Assembly: GCF_963576675.1 (NCBI RefSeq)
Contig: NC_088918.1
Span: forward strand, 34,629,501 to 34,693,500
DNA from: Euphorbia lathyris
Taxonomy: Eukaryota > Streptophyta > Magnoliopsida > Malpighiales > Euphorbiaceae
Length of the DNA stretch: 64,000 nucleotides
Reading direction: 5' to 3'
Shown: positions 30,537 through 41,847 of the stretch, in pieces
Position numbering within the stretch: the stretch's first letter is position 1
Layout of the letters: each line of letters starts with the position of its first letter
Translations under genes and position numbers: made by a program
The notes under the pieces: generated by a model
What the model saw: the letters and a program-made list of their open reading frames with translations, nothing else
Databases searched by the model: none
Told to the model about the DNA's origin: nothing

Positions 30537-33155
30537 TGTAGACATCGAGTCGGAGGACCTGTGACGAAAACCTGTAACAAGACGGTCGAAGCGGTTGGTT
30601 CCGGAAGTTTTAAAACAAAAATATATAATAAAAAGGGAAGAAGTTAATGGGAGTCGCGGTCATCAAGTGGACGGCTCGCAAGTGCTCAGCGACGTGGTGC
30701 GAACGCCTAGCGACAGCCGACGCGTGTCCGACGACAGTTGGACGCGCGCCCGGCAGCGCGGGACGCACGCTTGACGTCCGCTGGGCGCGCGCGCCCGACA
30801 GCGCGGGGCGGACGCCCAACGTAGTTGGGCGAACGGGCGACGCCCAACTTTAGCCGGGCGTCGCCCAAAGATTCCGGGATCCGTGCCTATAAAAGGCACG
30901 GATCCCCATGCATTTGAAGGGGAGGAAATTTTTGGAGCTTTCTCACTCTAGACATTTTTAGAGAGAGAAAGGTAATTTTTTGGAGAAAATATTTTTTTTC
31001 CCAAAAAAAATCCAAATTTTCCAAAGTTGAATATTTTATCGAAAACACAAAAAACGCCGGAAAATCATAACTCGTGGAATCAAACGACTTCGACTGTCAG
31101 ATACCGATCTTGAGGTATTATCCGAGGACTAGACTCGTTTTATTTATTTATTTATTCGTTTAATTTATTTTCTTACTTTATTTTTTAGAATAAAGTTTTT
31201 ATTTATTTAGTCATTTATTTATCACGTCTTATTTAATTTCCCGTATTTATTTATTTTTGTCTTGTATTAAATAAACATTCGTTTTTGTTTTGAAATAAAA
31301 AACCTCATTTCAATATCCCAACACGAACCGTGATCCGATTCAAAGGTAGTTCGGGATTAAAAAACGTTGTAATTATAAGTTTTGAAAATATTTCGAAATA
31401 ACGTTTTAAAATAAAACATCGTTTTAGGATTCTCCGTTATAGACTATGATCCTATTTGGGTAGTTCGGAGATCCAAAATGATAGAATAGATCTAATTTAA
31501 AGTGTTTGAACAAATCTGGAAACTGTTGGACTAAATCTGTAATTCTATCTTTTCTGTCACTAACAGCAGATTAGAGACGGATCTTCCGTCGGTAATCTGC
31601 TGGAATCCGAAAATACTCTTTTAAACCCATTTCTTCAACTTTTTTGATATTTAATCTCTTATATATATATGTATAATTATGTAATATGTTAGTTAAAATT
31701 ATTTTTGAGGCATTCACCTAATAATTATCTATATACTTACTTACTTTGTATATTCAATTATAATTTTCATTGTTTTGGTTTTATGGAATTATTTGTATAT
31801 GTATATATAGTTTTTGGTTTATTTAAATGGATTTAGCCATTATTGAGGATGAGATGTTTCCTATATGTTCATAAACTATTTTGGGATCCAAATTACTTTC
31901 CTTTTCTTTTAAACTTGTATAGTTTTAGTTATTTTTACATAGTTATAATTAGGATAAAAATGTATTTTGTTTAGTACTCTTTTTCTCATTTTCTTTATTA
32001 TATCATATAGTATTTCTTATTCATTTTCATCTATAAATACGTCCTTATTTTTAGATAAAACTATGTATATATATATTCTTATCTTATTTTTGTATATATA
32101 TGTTTATATTTCAAATATGTTTGATTGGGTAAAATTGGACCTTGATTTGTTAATTGTTGTAATTATGTTCAAGTAAGGTTCAATTGAGTGAAAAAGGGGA
32201 AACCAAACCACAAAAAGAGAGTTTAATTTGTTTGTTTAAATTAAAGCTTTTCTAGATATTCCTAAAGTGTAAATAACGTTTTCTTATCATTTTTAAACCA
32301 TTTCCAAAATATCACGTGTTGAAACCTTAATTCGTTCCAACGACGGATTAAGCGAACCTTGTAATTAAAATCGTGTTGTTGTAAATAATAGAGTTTTGAA
32401 TCGTTTTCTTACTCAAATGGATTTGTACAAAAATAATTGGACTTGTATGCCTAATCACATTTTTGGAGTTAAAGTTTTTATTCCACATTTTCAAACATTC
32501 GAGTCGTTCCAACGGCGATTCGAGTCGATGTCATGTAAAGTAACGGGGTTTTAAATCGTACCTAAATCGTTCCAACGGTGATTAAGGTACGAACCATGTA
32601 AATAAACTCGTTTTTGGGGAATGAGATTAGCTTAGAGTTAGTGTATAAAGCATAAATCACCTTGTGAATAAATCAATTCTTCCTTCTCCCCCTCTCTCTC
32701 CTATGTATTTTTAATTCATGTAAATGGGTGATTCTTTACTAAAGTGGCTTTTAATGACATGCTCAAAACGGTTTTCAAATCGAGAAAGAAAAGGTTTCAA
32801 ATGAATTTTAAACTTAAAGAAATATGCGATTAGTCCATTATCGCCTAACACGCTGAGTAGGAGGCCGGTGGTTCATAACCGGGCGATGTCGGGGTGCCTA
32901 GTAGCCTTTCTCCGGAAAGGAGCTAGCCTTCTTGGCTCGTACCTAAGTTTCCCAAACCCTCACCGGTCTCCCGCAAGGGATCGGTGTTCATTTTCCCATT
33001 CGTGGGTGGCGACTCTTCTATACTCCCAGCTCCGGTCCTACCGAGCAGCTTGATTCCACGATTGGTTGCTTTCGGCGCCAATCACCGCTTACGTCGCCAT
33101 GAGGTGTCCACCCCCCGGTCCGCCCGGGCGAGGCCGTTCGGCACCTTGTCTAACA
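30537..33155 (+). repeat. 3' LTR
   Basis: 2619 bp, TG...CA, collinear with the 5' LTR. It preserves the empty Pack-MULE target (single tatatagtt near 31803) and the TATA motif at 30886-30895. Confidence 0.97.
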
Positions 33156-33160
33156 ACTGA

Positions 33161-33690
33161 TAATTTAACATGGTTCGCCCTTAATTTTAGTTACATCTAC
33201 GACCAAACTCGAGAATAAATTATTCCACTATAAAATAGTAGGCGTACAAAGAGAGCATTCTCTAGAAAATTTTCTAAAGTTACAACAATATGAGATAAAG
33301 TAAAAATAGTAGCACTCATGTGTTTTCCAAAAATAACTATCTTACTATTTTGTCACTCTCCGAATTAATTAAACTACCCTCCTAAAAAACTCGGTTAATT
33401 CTCCTAATCGAAGAATCCTCACTCAAGCTTTTACTCTCTCTTTTCTCAAATGAATGTGTAATGTGGTATCCACCCTTAACATTTTATAGTGTCAAGGGTA
33501 AGGATTTAGCCAACAAGAGTAATTACTCTTGTTGGATGGAATTGAATGCGCTGACATTCAATTAATAATTAATAAAAAAAATTTAAATATGGATCCCTCA
33601 TGTGAAAGGGATATCATGCTTAACAATTCTACCATCCCAATTACATGAGGGCCTTGTTACTCATGTAGCCATTCGATAGTATTCAAACTT
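33161..33690. other. Intergenic, no gene seen
   Basis: AT-rich flank of the Gypsy element; no ORF or motif recognised. It may be the outer part of the Copia remnant that follows. Confidence 0.4.
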
Positions 33691-34272
33691 TTCCTGTGGT
33701 AAGAGCTTTATTAACAGGTCAGATCCATTTCATCGGTATAGATCTTATCAAGCTGTGGCAACTTCATCTCCAGCACATCCCTGATATAATGATATCTGAC
33801 ATCAATATGTTTTGATCTGGAATGGAAAGAGGTGTACTTTCCAAGGTGAATAACATTCTAACTATCACAAAATATATAGTTGATAATTTTCTTGATGAAA
33901 GCCAAACTCATTGAAGAACTTCTTCATCCAGGACAATTATTTATACGCTTCTGTTGCTGCAATGAAGTCTGCTTTAGTTGTGGAAAGTGCAACACACTTC
34001 TGTAATCTTGGCTTTCATGACATAACCCACTCTATAAATTTAATTAGGTAACTTGATATCAACTTTGTGTGTCAATATCTCCAGCCATATCTTCACCCGT
34101 GTAGCCAACTAACACATATTCGGTGTCTCCAAAACATAAGCACATTTTGGATGGTCCGCGAAGATACCTGAATATCCATTTGACAGCTTCTCAATGTTCC
34201 TTTCCTAGATTTGAAAGGAATATACTGACAACGTTGACTGCATATGTAATATTTGGTTGTGTGCATCGTATG
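33690..34272 (-). pseudogene. Ty1/Copia pol remnant (RT end and RNase H)
   Basis: The minus strand, with frameshifts, reads Copia-like text: QPNITYAVNVVS, WIFRYLRG, then the RNase H end KCVALSTTKADFIAATEAY. Heavily decayed; no LTR recognised. Confidence 0.75.
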
Positions 34273-34274
34273 TA

Positions 34275-34490
34275 AGGATGTAAATGGGGCGGGGATTACC
34301 CGTCCCCGACGGGGCACGAGTAATCCTCGCCCTGTTTTATTATGGGGCGAGGATTACCCATTCCCGATGGGACATGAGTAATCCCCGCCTCGTTTTATTA
34401 TGGGGTGGGGATGGGGACTAATATGTGCCCCGTTAGCGGGGATGGGAAAAGGTATCCCCGTCCCGCGGGAATCCCCAAACTGATTTAGAG
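34275..34490. repeat. GC-rich dispersed repeat (gggcggggattaccc type)
   Basis: Three imperfect direct copies of ggggcgaggattacccgttc followed by cgacgggrcaygagtaatcc and ttttattatgggg. It resembles a common plant non-autonomous repeat; no target duplication was found. Confidence 0.5.
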
Positions 34491-34599
34491 AAAACGAAGA
34501 TGTAGTGATCTGAAGTAGTCTTCTTGTAGTCTTGCTCCTTATAACTGATTTAAACTTATTGTACCATTATCGTGGTTCTTGCTTTAAGCCGAAGAGACT

Positions 34600-36207
34600 T
34601 TGGTCAATCTACTACACCATCATTTTTCTACCACTTCAAAAAGTGAATCCACCAATTAGTATATTACTTTTTTACCCTCTTAAATTTTATTTTCTTCAAC
34701 CTTCTATCACCTTCATCCTCATTCTTTGTCCTTCATTTATTCCTTATGCATATCTATCTAACTCTCCTTTCTCTCTCCAACTCAAGCAAGGAAAACAAAT
34801 CAACTTCTTCTATAGGAAAAAAAATGGAGGATTCCAAGGATTTTTCTTCTCCTCCACTTCCTTTTCTAGCCTCCATTATAGGGATCTTCAATTTTAGTTT
34901 TGGATGGCCAATCACAATCTCAAAACGACAAAAATCATCTTCGCCATGTGGAGTCAATGTCTACTTTCCCTTCCGGATAATGGTTTTTTTGGTCAATCAT
35001 AAAAAATCCATACTTCTTGTGTGATAAATCCTACCTTCCTTCAACACTTCTAGTATCTCTCTGATTTCCTTTTCATTATAAAACAAACCCTCTAATTTTC
35101 GTCTTTTCCATTTCCCAAATTATGTCTTCAATGATTTCTTATGGGAAAATTCTCAAATTAGAGATGGAGAATTTTAAGTCTTACAAGGGCTTTCAGATCG
35201 TGGCGGCTATGGCTATACAAGCATGGTAATTAAGAGATGCCCTAAATCTTGTATGATTAGTCGACAAGGTCGATGAAAAGGGCCACTTATTGCTGTTATG
35301 AAAATGCATCAAAGATAGTATCTGATCTCCATGCGATGCGGCATTCTGACGTCTACGTCTAAGCTCTCAAGGACTCGGATTTCTCTAGCCCTTTTAAGGA
35401 CTTCACCGCCATAATTGGCCTTAATGGAGTTGGTAAGTCCAATCTAATGGATGCAATTAGCTTATTGCTCGGTGTTTGAACAAGTCCATATTATTTAACT
35501 ATTATTTATTTATTTATTTGTGGTGAAATTAGGGTGGAGTGACAATGATATGGGATTTGACTGTGGTTGGATGGGATGTGACATGTAAAGAAGAGTTCAT
35601 ACTAGATGATGAAGGTTTATATAGATTTCTACTACGAAAATAAAAGGAAAAAAATAATAATTGGAGAAAGTATAAGGAGATCTTTTTATATTGATCATAC
35701 TAACCTCTAAGGTAATTGCTCTTCTCAATGGAAATATTATGCGCCTCATATGTCCGAATATGAATGGCCCCTAAAGGAGCTACCGCGTGGAAAGACCCCA
35801 ATATAGTGGGTTCTTTAATGATGTAAGGAAAAGATTAAGCCATGGCAAATCAAAGTAAGGAAATGATATCAATCAATTCGAATAGAACGCGCAAGAAGTC
35901 AGATTAAAGTATTTATTTGAGTTTCCAATTTAAAATCTTGTTACCTCAATGTCTATTTTTTTTAAGATTCATTCATGAGTCATGGATATTTAGTTTTTAG
36001 AGAGAGAATGATATAAATGAAGGAGAACAAAAGATATGAACAATGAGAGGGAGATTAAAGAGAAGTAGGAGGAGGATAAAAAATAAAAGAGAGAGTTATA
36101 AAGTGGATATTAAAACTTTTGAGGATAAAAAAGTATTTTCCTATTAGGTGGGGGGTCAATTTTTGAGTTTTAGAGAGGTCAAACCGATGATGTGTTGCAT
36201 TTAACAG
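34600..36207. mobile_element. Probable Pack-MULE carrying SMC1 fragments
   Basis: The ends look like long degraded inverted repeats: tattacttttttaccctctt near 34663 mirrors the complement of gaggataaaaaagtatttt at 36120-36138, with flanking matches (cttcaaaaagtgaatccacc against the complement of ggtcaatttttgagttttag). The interior contains two SMC1 coding pieces and other exon-like DNA, including a frame starting MEDSKDF at 34824 that I do not recognise. A target duplication was not found, so the limits are approximate. Confidence 0.5.
35122..35480 (+). pseudogene. Captured N-terminal fragments of SMC1 (cohesin ATPase)
   Basis: The first piece (35122-35205) starts at ATG and reads MSSMISYGKILKLEMENFKS then YKGFQIV, matching the plant SMC1 start. 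The second piece (about 35389-35477) reads [20 protein letters not shown] then DAISLLLGV and a stop; this is the Walker A region, with the usual GPNGxGKSN altered to GLNGVGKSN. About 185 bp of unrelated or intronic DNA separates them. Only the first ~60 codons of a ~1200-residue cohesin subunit are present; a dead passenger copy. Confidence 0.85.
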
Positions 36208-36429
36208 GGTTGGGCAGTCATTTTTTGATCATGCACACCATAGTGGAAAGTCATCCATAAAGTCATGCATTTTAGTGTGCAAAATTGAAAATTATACACC
36301 AAAGTGTGATACAAGGGAAATGTTGTATGCCACATATGTAGTTTACCCGAAGTAAAAGGGCAAAAGAAACGATGGAGATTTGGGAAACACTTGGGCATAT
36401 AATTCCTTAGGAATTTTTTTAGGGTTTGT

Positions 36430-37920
36430 GATGTTTCATATATTATCTTATAACGTTCTTAATTTCTTCAATAAAAGTCTTCTCCTCCCTTGTGGATGTA
36501 GGTACAATTGACTGAACTATGTAAATATTGTGTTTTGAGTTATCTTGTAATTTCCTTTTCGCATATCAAACTTATTTTAATCAATATTTGCTCCAATATA
36601 ATTCCTAACAAATGGTATTGAAATCTTGTTTTGATGGTTAATATTTCAAGACAATAACAATATGGTTTTGTCAATGAAGTTTGATATTGAGAAATTTATA
36701 GATCAATAAAATTTACAAAAACTCAATATCAGCTCATTCTCATTCAAAATGGAAGGGAAAAACCGTTTCTGGGGGGAGGAGAAAAGTAAAAAGTATGTTA
36801 CCATGATGGAAGAGTAGTGGGAAGAAGAAGAAGATAAAAGACGCTAACAACTATGTTTCTTTATCCATCGAACGAAAGTGGTAAATAAAGTCGTGAAAGA
36901 AACTACCATCGCCGTTGGGGTTGCTTTATATGACTAAATCAGTCACAAATAAATTGTTGCTAAGGAGTAGACTCAGGGAACTTCGCTCAGAAGAAGATAA
37001 ATTTGTTAAACCTCATCTCCGTGAATTCCTTGGAATCATTATGGATTTACAAAATATCTATGTTGTGATGGATGATGATGATTTAACTGTAATTTTTTTT
37101 GTTTGTTACCAAGTACATATAAAACAATTTTGTGAGAATGTGTTGTATGGACGTGAATGAATAACTCTCGAGGAGGTTAAAAATCCATCATTACAATGAT
37201 AAATTATTAATGGTCAATTGGTAAAAGTTGATGAGCCAAGTACAGTGGGCTTGGTAGTTCATAGTAACAAAGGAAGCTCACAATTAGGGATGAAAACGAG
37301 TACGAGTTTCATAGGTATCCAACACTACTGGTGAACATTATTGCTATCTTATGGCAACAAAACCAAATCTTTCTCGATCTGATAGAGTTCTTTTAACTTC
37401 AGATGATGCCTATAGAAGTACAGTTGGGGTACCATAATATCTTATTATCACTAAACGGGACCATGCATTTACCATAAATAAATCATGTTAGTTTATACAA
37501 AGTCTTATGAATGTGCATTGGAAAAGTCTAAAACATGTTCTCAAATATCTAAAAGTTCGTAAAATGCAAACATCTTATTATCACATTTGGTTGTTAGTCA
37601 ATTACGTCGCTATTATGACAGTGATTGAATGTCTTGATGATAAATGATCTAGTAGGTGCTAATTACGTTGCAGAAGTTTGATATATTGGTAAAGCAACCA
37701 ACTACGCATGATCCTCTACTAAAAGTGAGTAGAAAGTAATGACTAACGTTATGTGCATGATCCTTTACTGAATGGAAATATAAAGCAATGACTAATGCTC
37801 TATGCATGATCCTTTACTGAAAGTGGGTATTAAAAAAGTGATTACTGCTATGTCAAAATTTTATTGCTTCGGTCCTTGCTTCATGACATCGAGTTTCCTA
37901 TTTTCAAGCTTGTTCAACTA
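36430..37920 (+). pseudogene. Ty1/Copia remnant (LTR end, gag, RT/RNase H pieces)
   Basis: A Copia-like LTR tail (cctcccttgtggatgtaggt ... attcctaaca, ending at 36610) is followed by a primer-site-like tggtattgaaatc at 36613. Gag text is YMTKSVTNKLLLRSRLREL...FLGIIMDLQNI (36929-37100). RT/RNase H tail text is YRSTVGVP, RDHAFTIN, HWKSLKHVLKYLKV (37410-37560). The 3' end has three imperfect copies of gcatgatcctttactgaaag (37708, 37756, 37805). Most of pol is deleted. Confidence 0.75.
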
Positions 37921-37931
37921 TATTGTGATAA

Positions 37932-39766
37932 CTAGTTTTTGACCCGTGCGATGCACGGATTCATCTTAATATATAAATATTAACAAAAATATAATTTAAT
38001 AATTACAATTAATGATATAAAGGTGTTATATAAATTAAATATTATTATTTTATTTTCACATTTAATTTAAATAATCTTTTTATAGATAAATATAATAATA
38101 TAACTAAAGTTAATATATTATATATTATATTATATTTTTTATCAGTAAAAAATAATCTTGCTGGCCAACATGGAGCACGGTGCCATCCTCTTTGCTATTA
38201 CTTGTCACCAAATCTGGAAGTGGAGGAATGAAGAATTATTTGCGGGTAAGGCTGTCCTTATTCCTGATTTACTGTTTTTCTTCTCGAAGAAGCTCTTTGT
38301 TATTACTAAAAGCTTTGAAAGAGATTCCCTTGTTCGCCCCTCCCCGGATAAAGAGATCCTGCTAGTTGGCTGGAGTAAGCCTAGAGAAGGGTTTGCTAAG
38401 TTGAATATTGATGGCTCCTGCCTTAGCAATGGCAGAATTGCTGCTGGAGGAGTTCTTCGGGATGCTGGTGGCAATTGGATGGCGGGGTTTACCCATAACT
38501 TGGGGACGGGCTCCTCCTTTTCTGCGGAGCTCTGGGGTATCTTGTCAGGTATTAAACTCGCCATTCGCATGGGTGTTAAAAAGCTCTCGGTGGAATCTGA
38601 TAATCTGGAGGCTATTAACAGGATTTCAGATAGCCAGGCTGTTTGTCTAAAGAGCCAGAATCTCATCAAAGCTATTTTGAGGCTTCGTCCTGCCATTGAG
38701 TATCTTAATTTCTCCCATATTTTTAGGGAGCAAAACCGCGTGGCGGATCGCTTAGCAGCTGCTGGGCATGGGAGAATGTTAGGTGTTTCTACCCTATCTG
38801 TTCCTCCTTCTTTTCTTTTGCCTTCTCTCCTAGAGGATAGGATTGGAGTCAGCCTTCCTAGACTGATCCCGGTGTAGGTTTTTTGTTGGTTTTGTTTTTT
38901 TCCTTTCCTTTCTTACCAAAAAAAAAAGAGAGAGATTTTAGGGATTAATTTAAATTATGTAGAGCTTTTAGATATAGATATGCAGAGAATTAGAGAGATT
39001 TTAGGGATTAATTTACATTCTGTAGAACTCTTAGATATAGTATATAAATTAAATATTATTATTTTATTTTCACATTTAATTTAAATAATCTTTTTATAGA
39101 TAAATATAATAATATAATTAAAATTAATATATTATATATTATATTTTTTATCAGTAAAAAATAATGAAGTGACACCTCAGCTCCATCGTTACTGTTTTAT
39201 ATTATATATAGATATGCAGAAAATTAGAGAGATTTTAGGGATTAATTTAAATTATGTAGAACTTTTAGATATAAATATGCAGAGAATTATAGAGATTTTA
39301 GGGATTAATTTAAATTCTGTAGAACTCTTAGATATAGTACGTATAAAATAATCTTTTTATAAATAAATATAATAATATAACTAAAGTTAATATATTATAT
39401 TTTATATTATATTTTTTATCAGTAAAAAAGGAGGAAGTGACACCTCAGCTCCATCGTTACTGTTTTATATTATATATATAGATATGCAGAGAATTAGAGA
39501 GATTTTAGGGATTAATTTAAATTATGTAGAACTTTTAGATATAGATATGCAGAGAATTAGAGAGATTTTAGGGATTACTTTAAATTTTGTAGAACTCTTA
39601 GATATAGTACGGATAAAATAATCTTTTTATAAATAAATATAATAATATAACTAAATTTAATATATTATATTTTATATTATATTTTTTATCAGTAAAAAAT
39701 GAGAAAGTGACACATCAGCTCCATCGTTACTGTTTTATATTATATATATATATATATATATATAGA
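37932..39766 (-). mobile_element. Non-autonomous Helitron with tandem 5' ends
   Basis: On the minus strand the 3' end is a GC hairpin CCGTGCATCGCACGG followed shortly by CTAG (37932-37935), inserted next to A/T. The 5' end TCTATATATA...AACAGTAACGATGG lies at 39766. The 5'-terminal unit (cacctcagctccatcgttac through to gatatgcag on the plus strand) recurs with ends at 39212, 39482 and 39766, so at least three 5' heads stand in tandem (270-284 bp spacing). Internal sub-repeats agagattttagggattaatt occur twice per unit. An L1 (38158-38928) is inserted in it. Confidence 0.8.
38158..38928 (+). mobile_element. 5'-truncated L1 LINE with intact RNase H domain
   Basis: The 239-codon frame encodes an ORF2 tail: ITCHQIWKWRNEELF, then RNase H with the catalytic residues in FAKLNIDGSC (D), SSFSAELWGI (E), SVESDNLEAI (D), and FSHIFREQNRVADRLAAAG, ending DRIGVSLPRLIPV. 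A poly-A tail follows at 38917-38927. Same subfamily as 9230-9682 and 55538-55682. The flanks do not show a target duplication; comparison with the tandem Helitron units suggests about 60 bp of target were lost on insertion. Confidence 0.88.
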
Positions 39767-39896
39767 TATATGTGTTATTTATCTTACATTTAATTCATTT
39801 TTTCATGCTTGCACTAAATATATGGAATTGGATTACCACTTTATTCGTCGACAAGTTGCTTCGGGTTTTGTTCAAGTTCATTTCATATAAAAAAAA

Positions 39897-40456
39897 GGGT
39901 AATTAATTTATTAGTCCCTATATTTTGACAAAACACATTGTTTAGTCTATGTATTTTCAAAAACACATGGTAAGGTCCCTAACCTTTTTCTCAATGAACT
40001 GTTTAGTCCTTCCGTCTGTTTGTTATATTTTTTACCGTTTCTGTCTTCGGAAATGACTAAATTACCCTTTACTATTTACCTTCGAACTTCAGAAGAGGAA
40101 ATTCAATTTAGAAGAAGAAGCTATTTGTATGGAGAACAAGAAAAAGAACAGACCCAATGCTTACGAATTTGAACGATTAAGAAGAAAATCAAGAAGAAGA
40201 ACACTCAAAGTTGATTTCAGATGCATTAGAGTTTAAAGGAAAGGAAAATAAAGGAAAAGAAGAACACAAATCCAAATTGAGTGACAGAATCTTCATGAAA
40301 GTCTAACAGCAGGGACTAAACAGTTCACCGAGAAAAATGTTAGGGACTAAACAGTTCACCTAGAAAAACGTTAGGGACTGTACCATGTGTTTTTTAAAAT
40401 ATAGGGACTAAACAATGTGTTTTGTCAAAATATAGGGACTAATAAATTAATTACCC
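39897..40456. mobile_element. Non-autonomous Mutator-like element with long TIRs
   Basis: Inverted arms of at least 90 bp start GGGTAATTAATTTATTAGTC and contain repeated tagggactaaacagttcac units. The 9-bp duplication taaaaaaaa lies at 39888-39896 and 40457-40465 (low complexity, so weaker proof). The centre has a purine-rich small frame starting MENKKKNRPNAYEFERL at about 40130 that could be captured coding DNA. Confidence 0.8.
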
Positions 40457-40659
40457 TAAAAAAAAAAATACAAATATTCTTACCAAACCACTAATCACTA
40501 CTGGGATCCTAACTCTTCACACTAGAATTTTGATGTGTCTTAGACATTCGGCTTGTCGGATGGTCTTAACGATGTCCTCGAATTCAAATATATATGGCCT
40601 TTGATCTTGGTCTGTATTTCAAATTTTTTGTTGTGTAATCTTATCATTTATATTCTAGA

Positions 40660-41325
40660 CAAGGTTGTAAAAACCGCTAGACTATCAGACAGGCATGATT
40701 TTTAGGGATTGATCGAGAATTAATCGAATCTGTATCTTTGTATTTTTTTTATTTGTGAGGATAAACAAAATTTTATATAAATGTAATTAAATATGTATTA
40801 TACTATCTAAAAACAATAATATAAAAATAATTTAATATAGAAAATATGTATATTTGTAACATAATCCTAAAAAAACGTGTCAAAAACAACATTTTAACCG
40901 CAACATCATTAAAACAACTGAAACAAGTAAAAAATAATGGCCATAGGTGATATAATTCACCGAAAATTATTAATAATGTCCTTAAAGTCTTCAACCATAT
41001 CATAGAAATAAGTAGGGAACGCAATTAAATAAAAACATCCGAAAATAATAAACACAATTCACCAAAAATCATGCTACAACGTTCAAAAGTTAATATAATA
41101 AATCAAGAAATCAAAATAATAACGAAAAAAATACATTTTGTTCCGATTACCGCCTAGACGGCCCCTAGGTGGCTTCCTAACAGCCTAGGCTGCTAAAGAA
41201 CTGATAGGGAGCCAAAAACGGCTAGACAAGTCTAAGCGGTAAAATTGGAACGAACTTTTGATTTTGAGTGTCTAAACAGGATCTAGACAGTCCAAACGCA
41301 TTTTTCATGAACACGGCTTTCTAAT
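40660..41325. repeat. Degraded hAT-like MITE
   Basis: Approximate inverted ends (gttgtaaaaaccgctagac and the complement of agtccaaacgcatttttcat) enclose a gcctagacggcccctaggtgg core, a composition seen in plant hAT MITEs. Limits uncertain. Confidence 0.4.
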
Positions 41326-41329
41326 CTTT

Positions 41330-41847
41330 TGTTATGGAATCAATCAAATATAATACATTCTTATCTCACCTTGAATTGTAACAAGAATAAATCATATTTC
41401 GTGAAAAGTGAGAACTGCTTATTAGAATTTTGCAAATCCATGTCAATATAAGAAATTTAGATTTATAAAAAATGATCTCTCTTTAAAATCATATGGTAAA
41501 AATAAATAAATAAAATTGTCACTTGGATTATTCATTCATACAACATCAACTTTTCTTTACAAAAATTTCCTACTTGTAGGAGTTACTGATATTTAAATTC
41601 AATTTGAATTGCTTATTTTTTGAATTCGGACACTTTAAGTGATCGCTCTCCCAATTAAACAACTCGAGATTCTTACTACTCAAACTAACTTTAATTAGCT
41701 TATGAAATTTGGTCATATCTATCTGTATTGAATTGCTAAAAAAGGCTGTATCAGATCAATCAAAAAGACTTATAAAGGTTTGAGAGATTGGGAGAAAGAT
41801 TCACATTCAGCTCAATTGTATACTAAAAATGGTTTAAAAGAAAGAAA
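41330..41847. other. 3' flank of the MLO gene
   Basis: AT-rich non-coding DNA, presumably including the MLO 3' UTR. No other feature seen. Confidence 0.4.

Larger units (their letters stand above)
14041..33155 (+). mobile_element. Full-length Tat-lineage Ty3/Gypsy LTR retrotransposon with nested insertions
   Basis: Two long LTRs (14041-18314 and 30537-33155) start TGTAGACA and end GTCTAACA. The element is flanked by the 5-bp duplication actga (14036-14040, 33156-33160). Internal order: primer-binding site, 1.9-kb leader, Gag-like ORF, reverse transcriptase, RNase H, a second archaeal-type RNase H, integrase, a 2.6-kb 3' region with minisatellites and an antisense ORF, polypurine tract, LTR. 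The dual RNase H, long LTRs and 3' tandem repeats place it in the Tat/Ogre/Retand group. Pol is broken by stops and frameshifts, so the copy is non-autonomous. It carries a Pack-MULE in the 5' LTR and a hAT in pol; without these it is about 16.3 kb. Confidence 0.95.

Noticed and set aside
34532..35024. ORFs of 92 and 121 codons as host genes
   Set aside because: They lie within the probable gene-capturing element, lack recognisable domains, and one is largely pyrimidine-tract low complexity.
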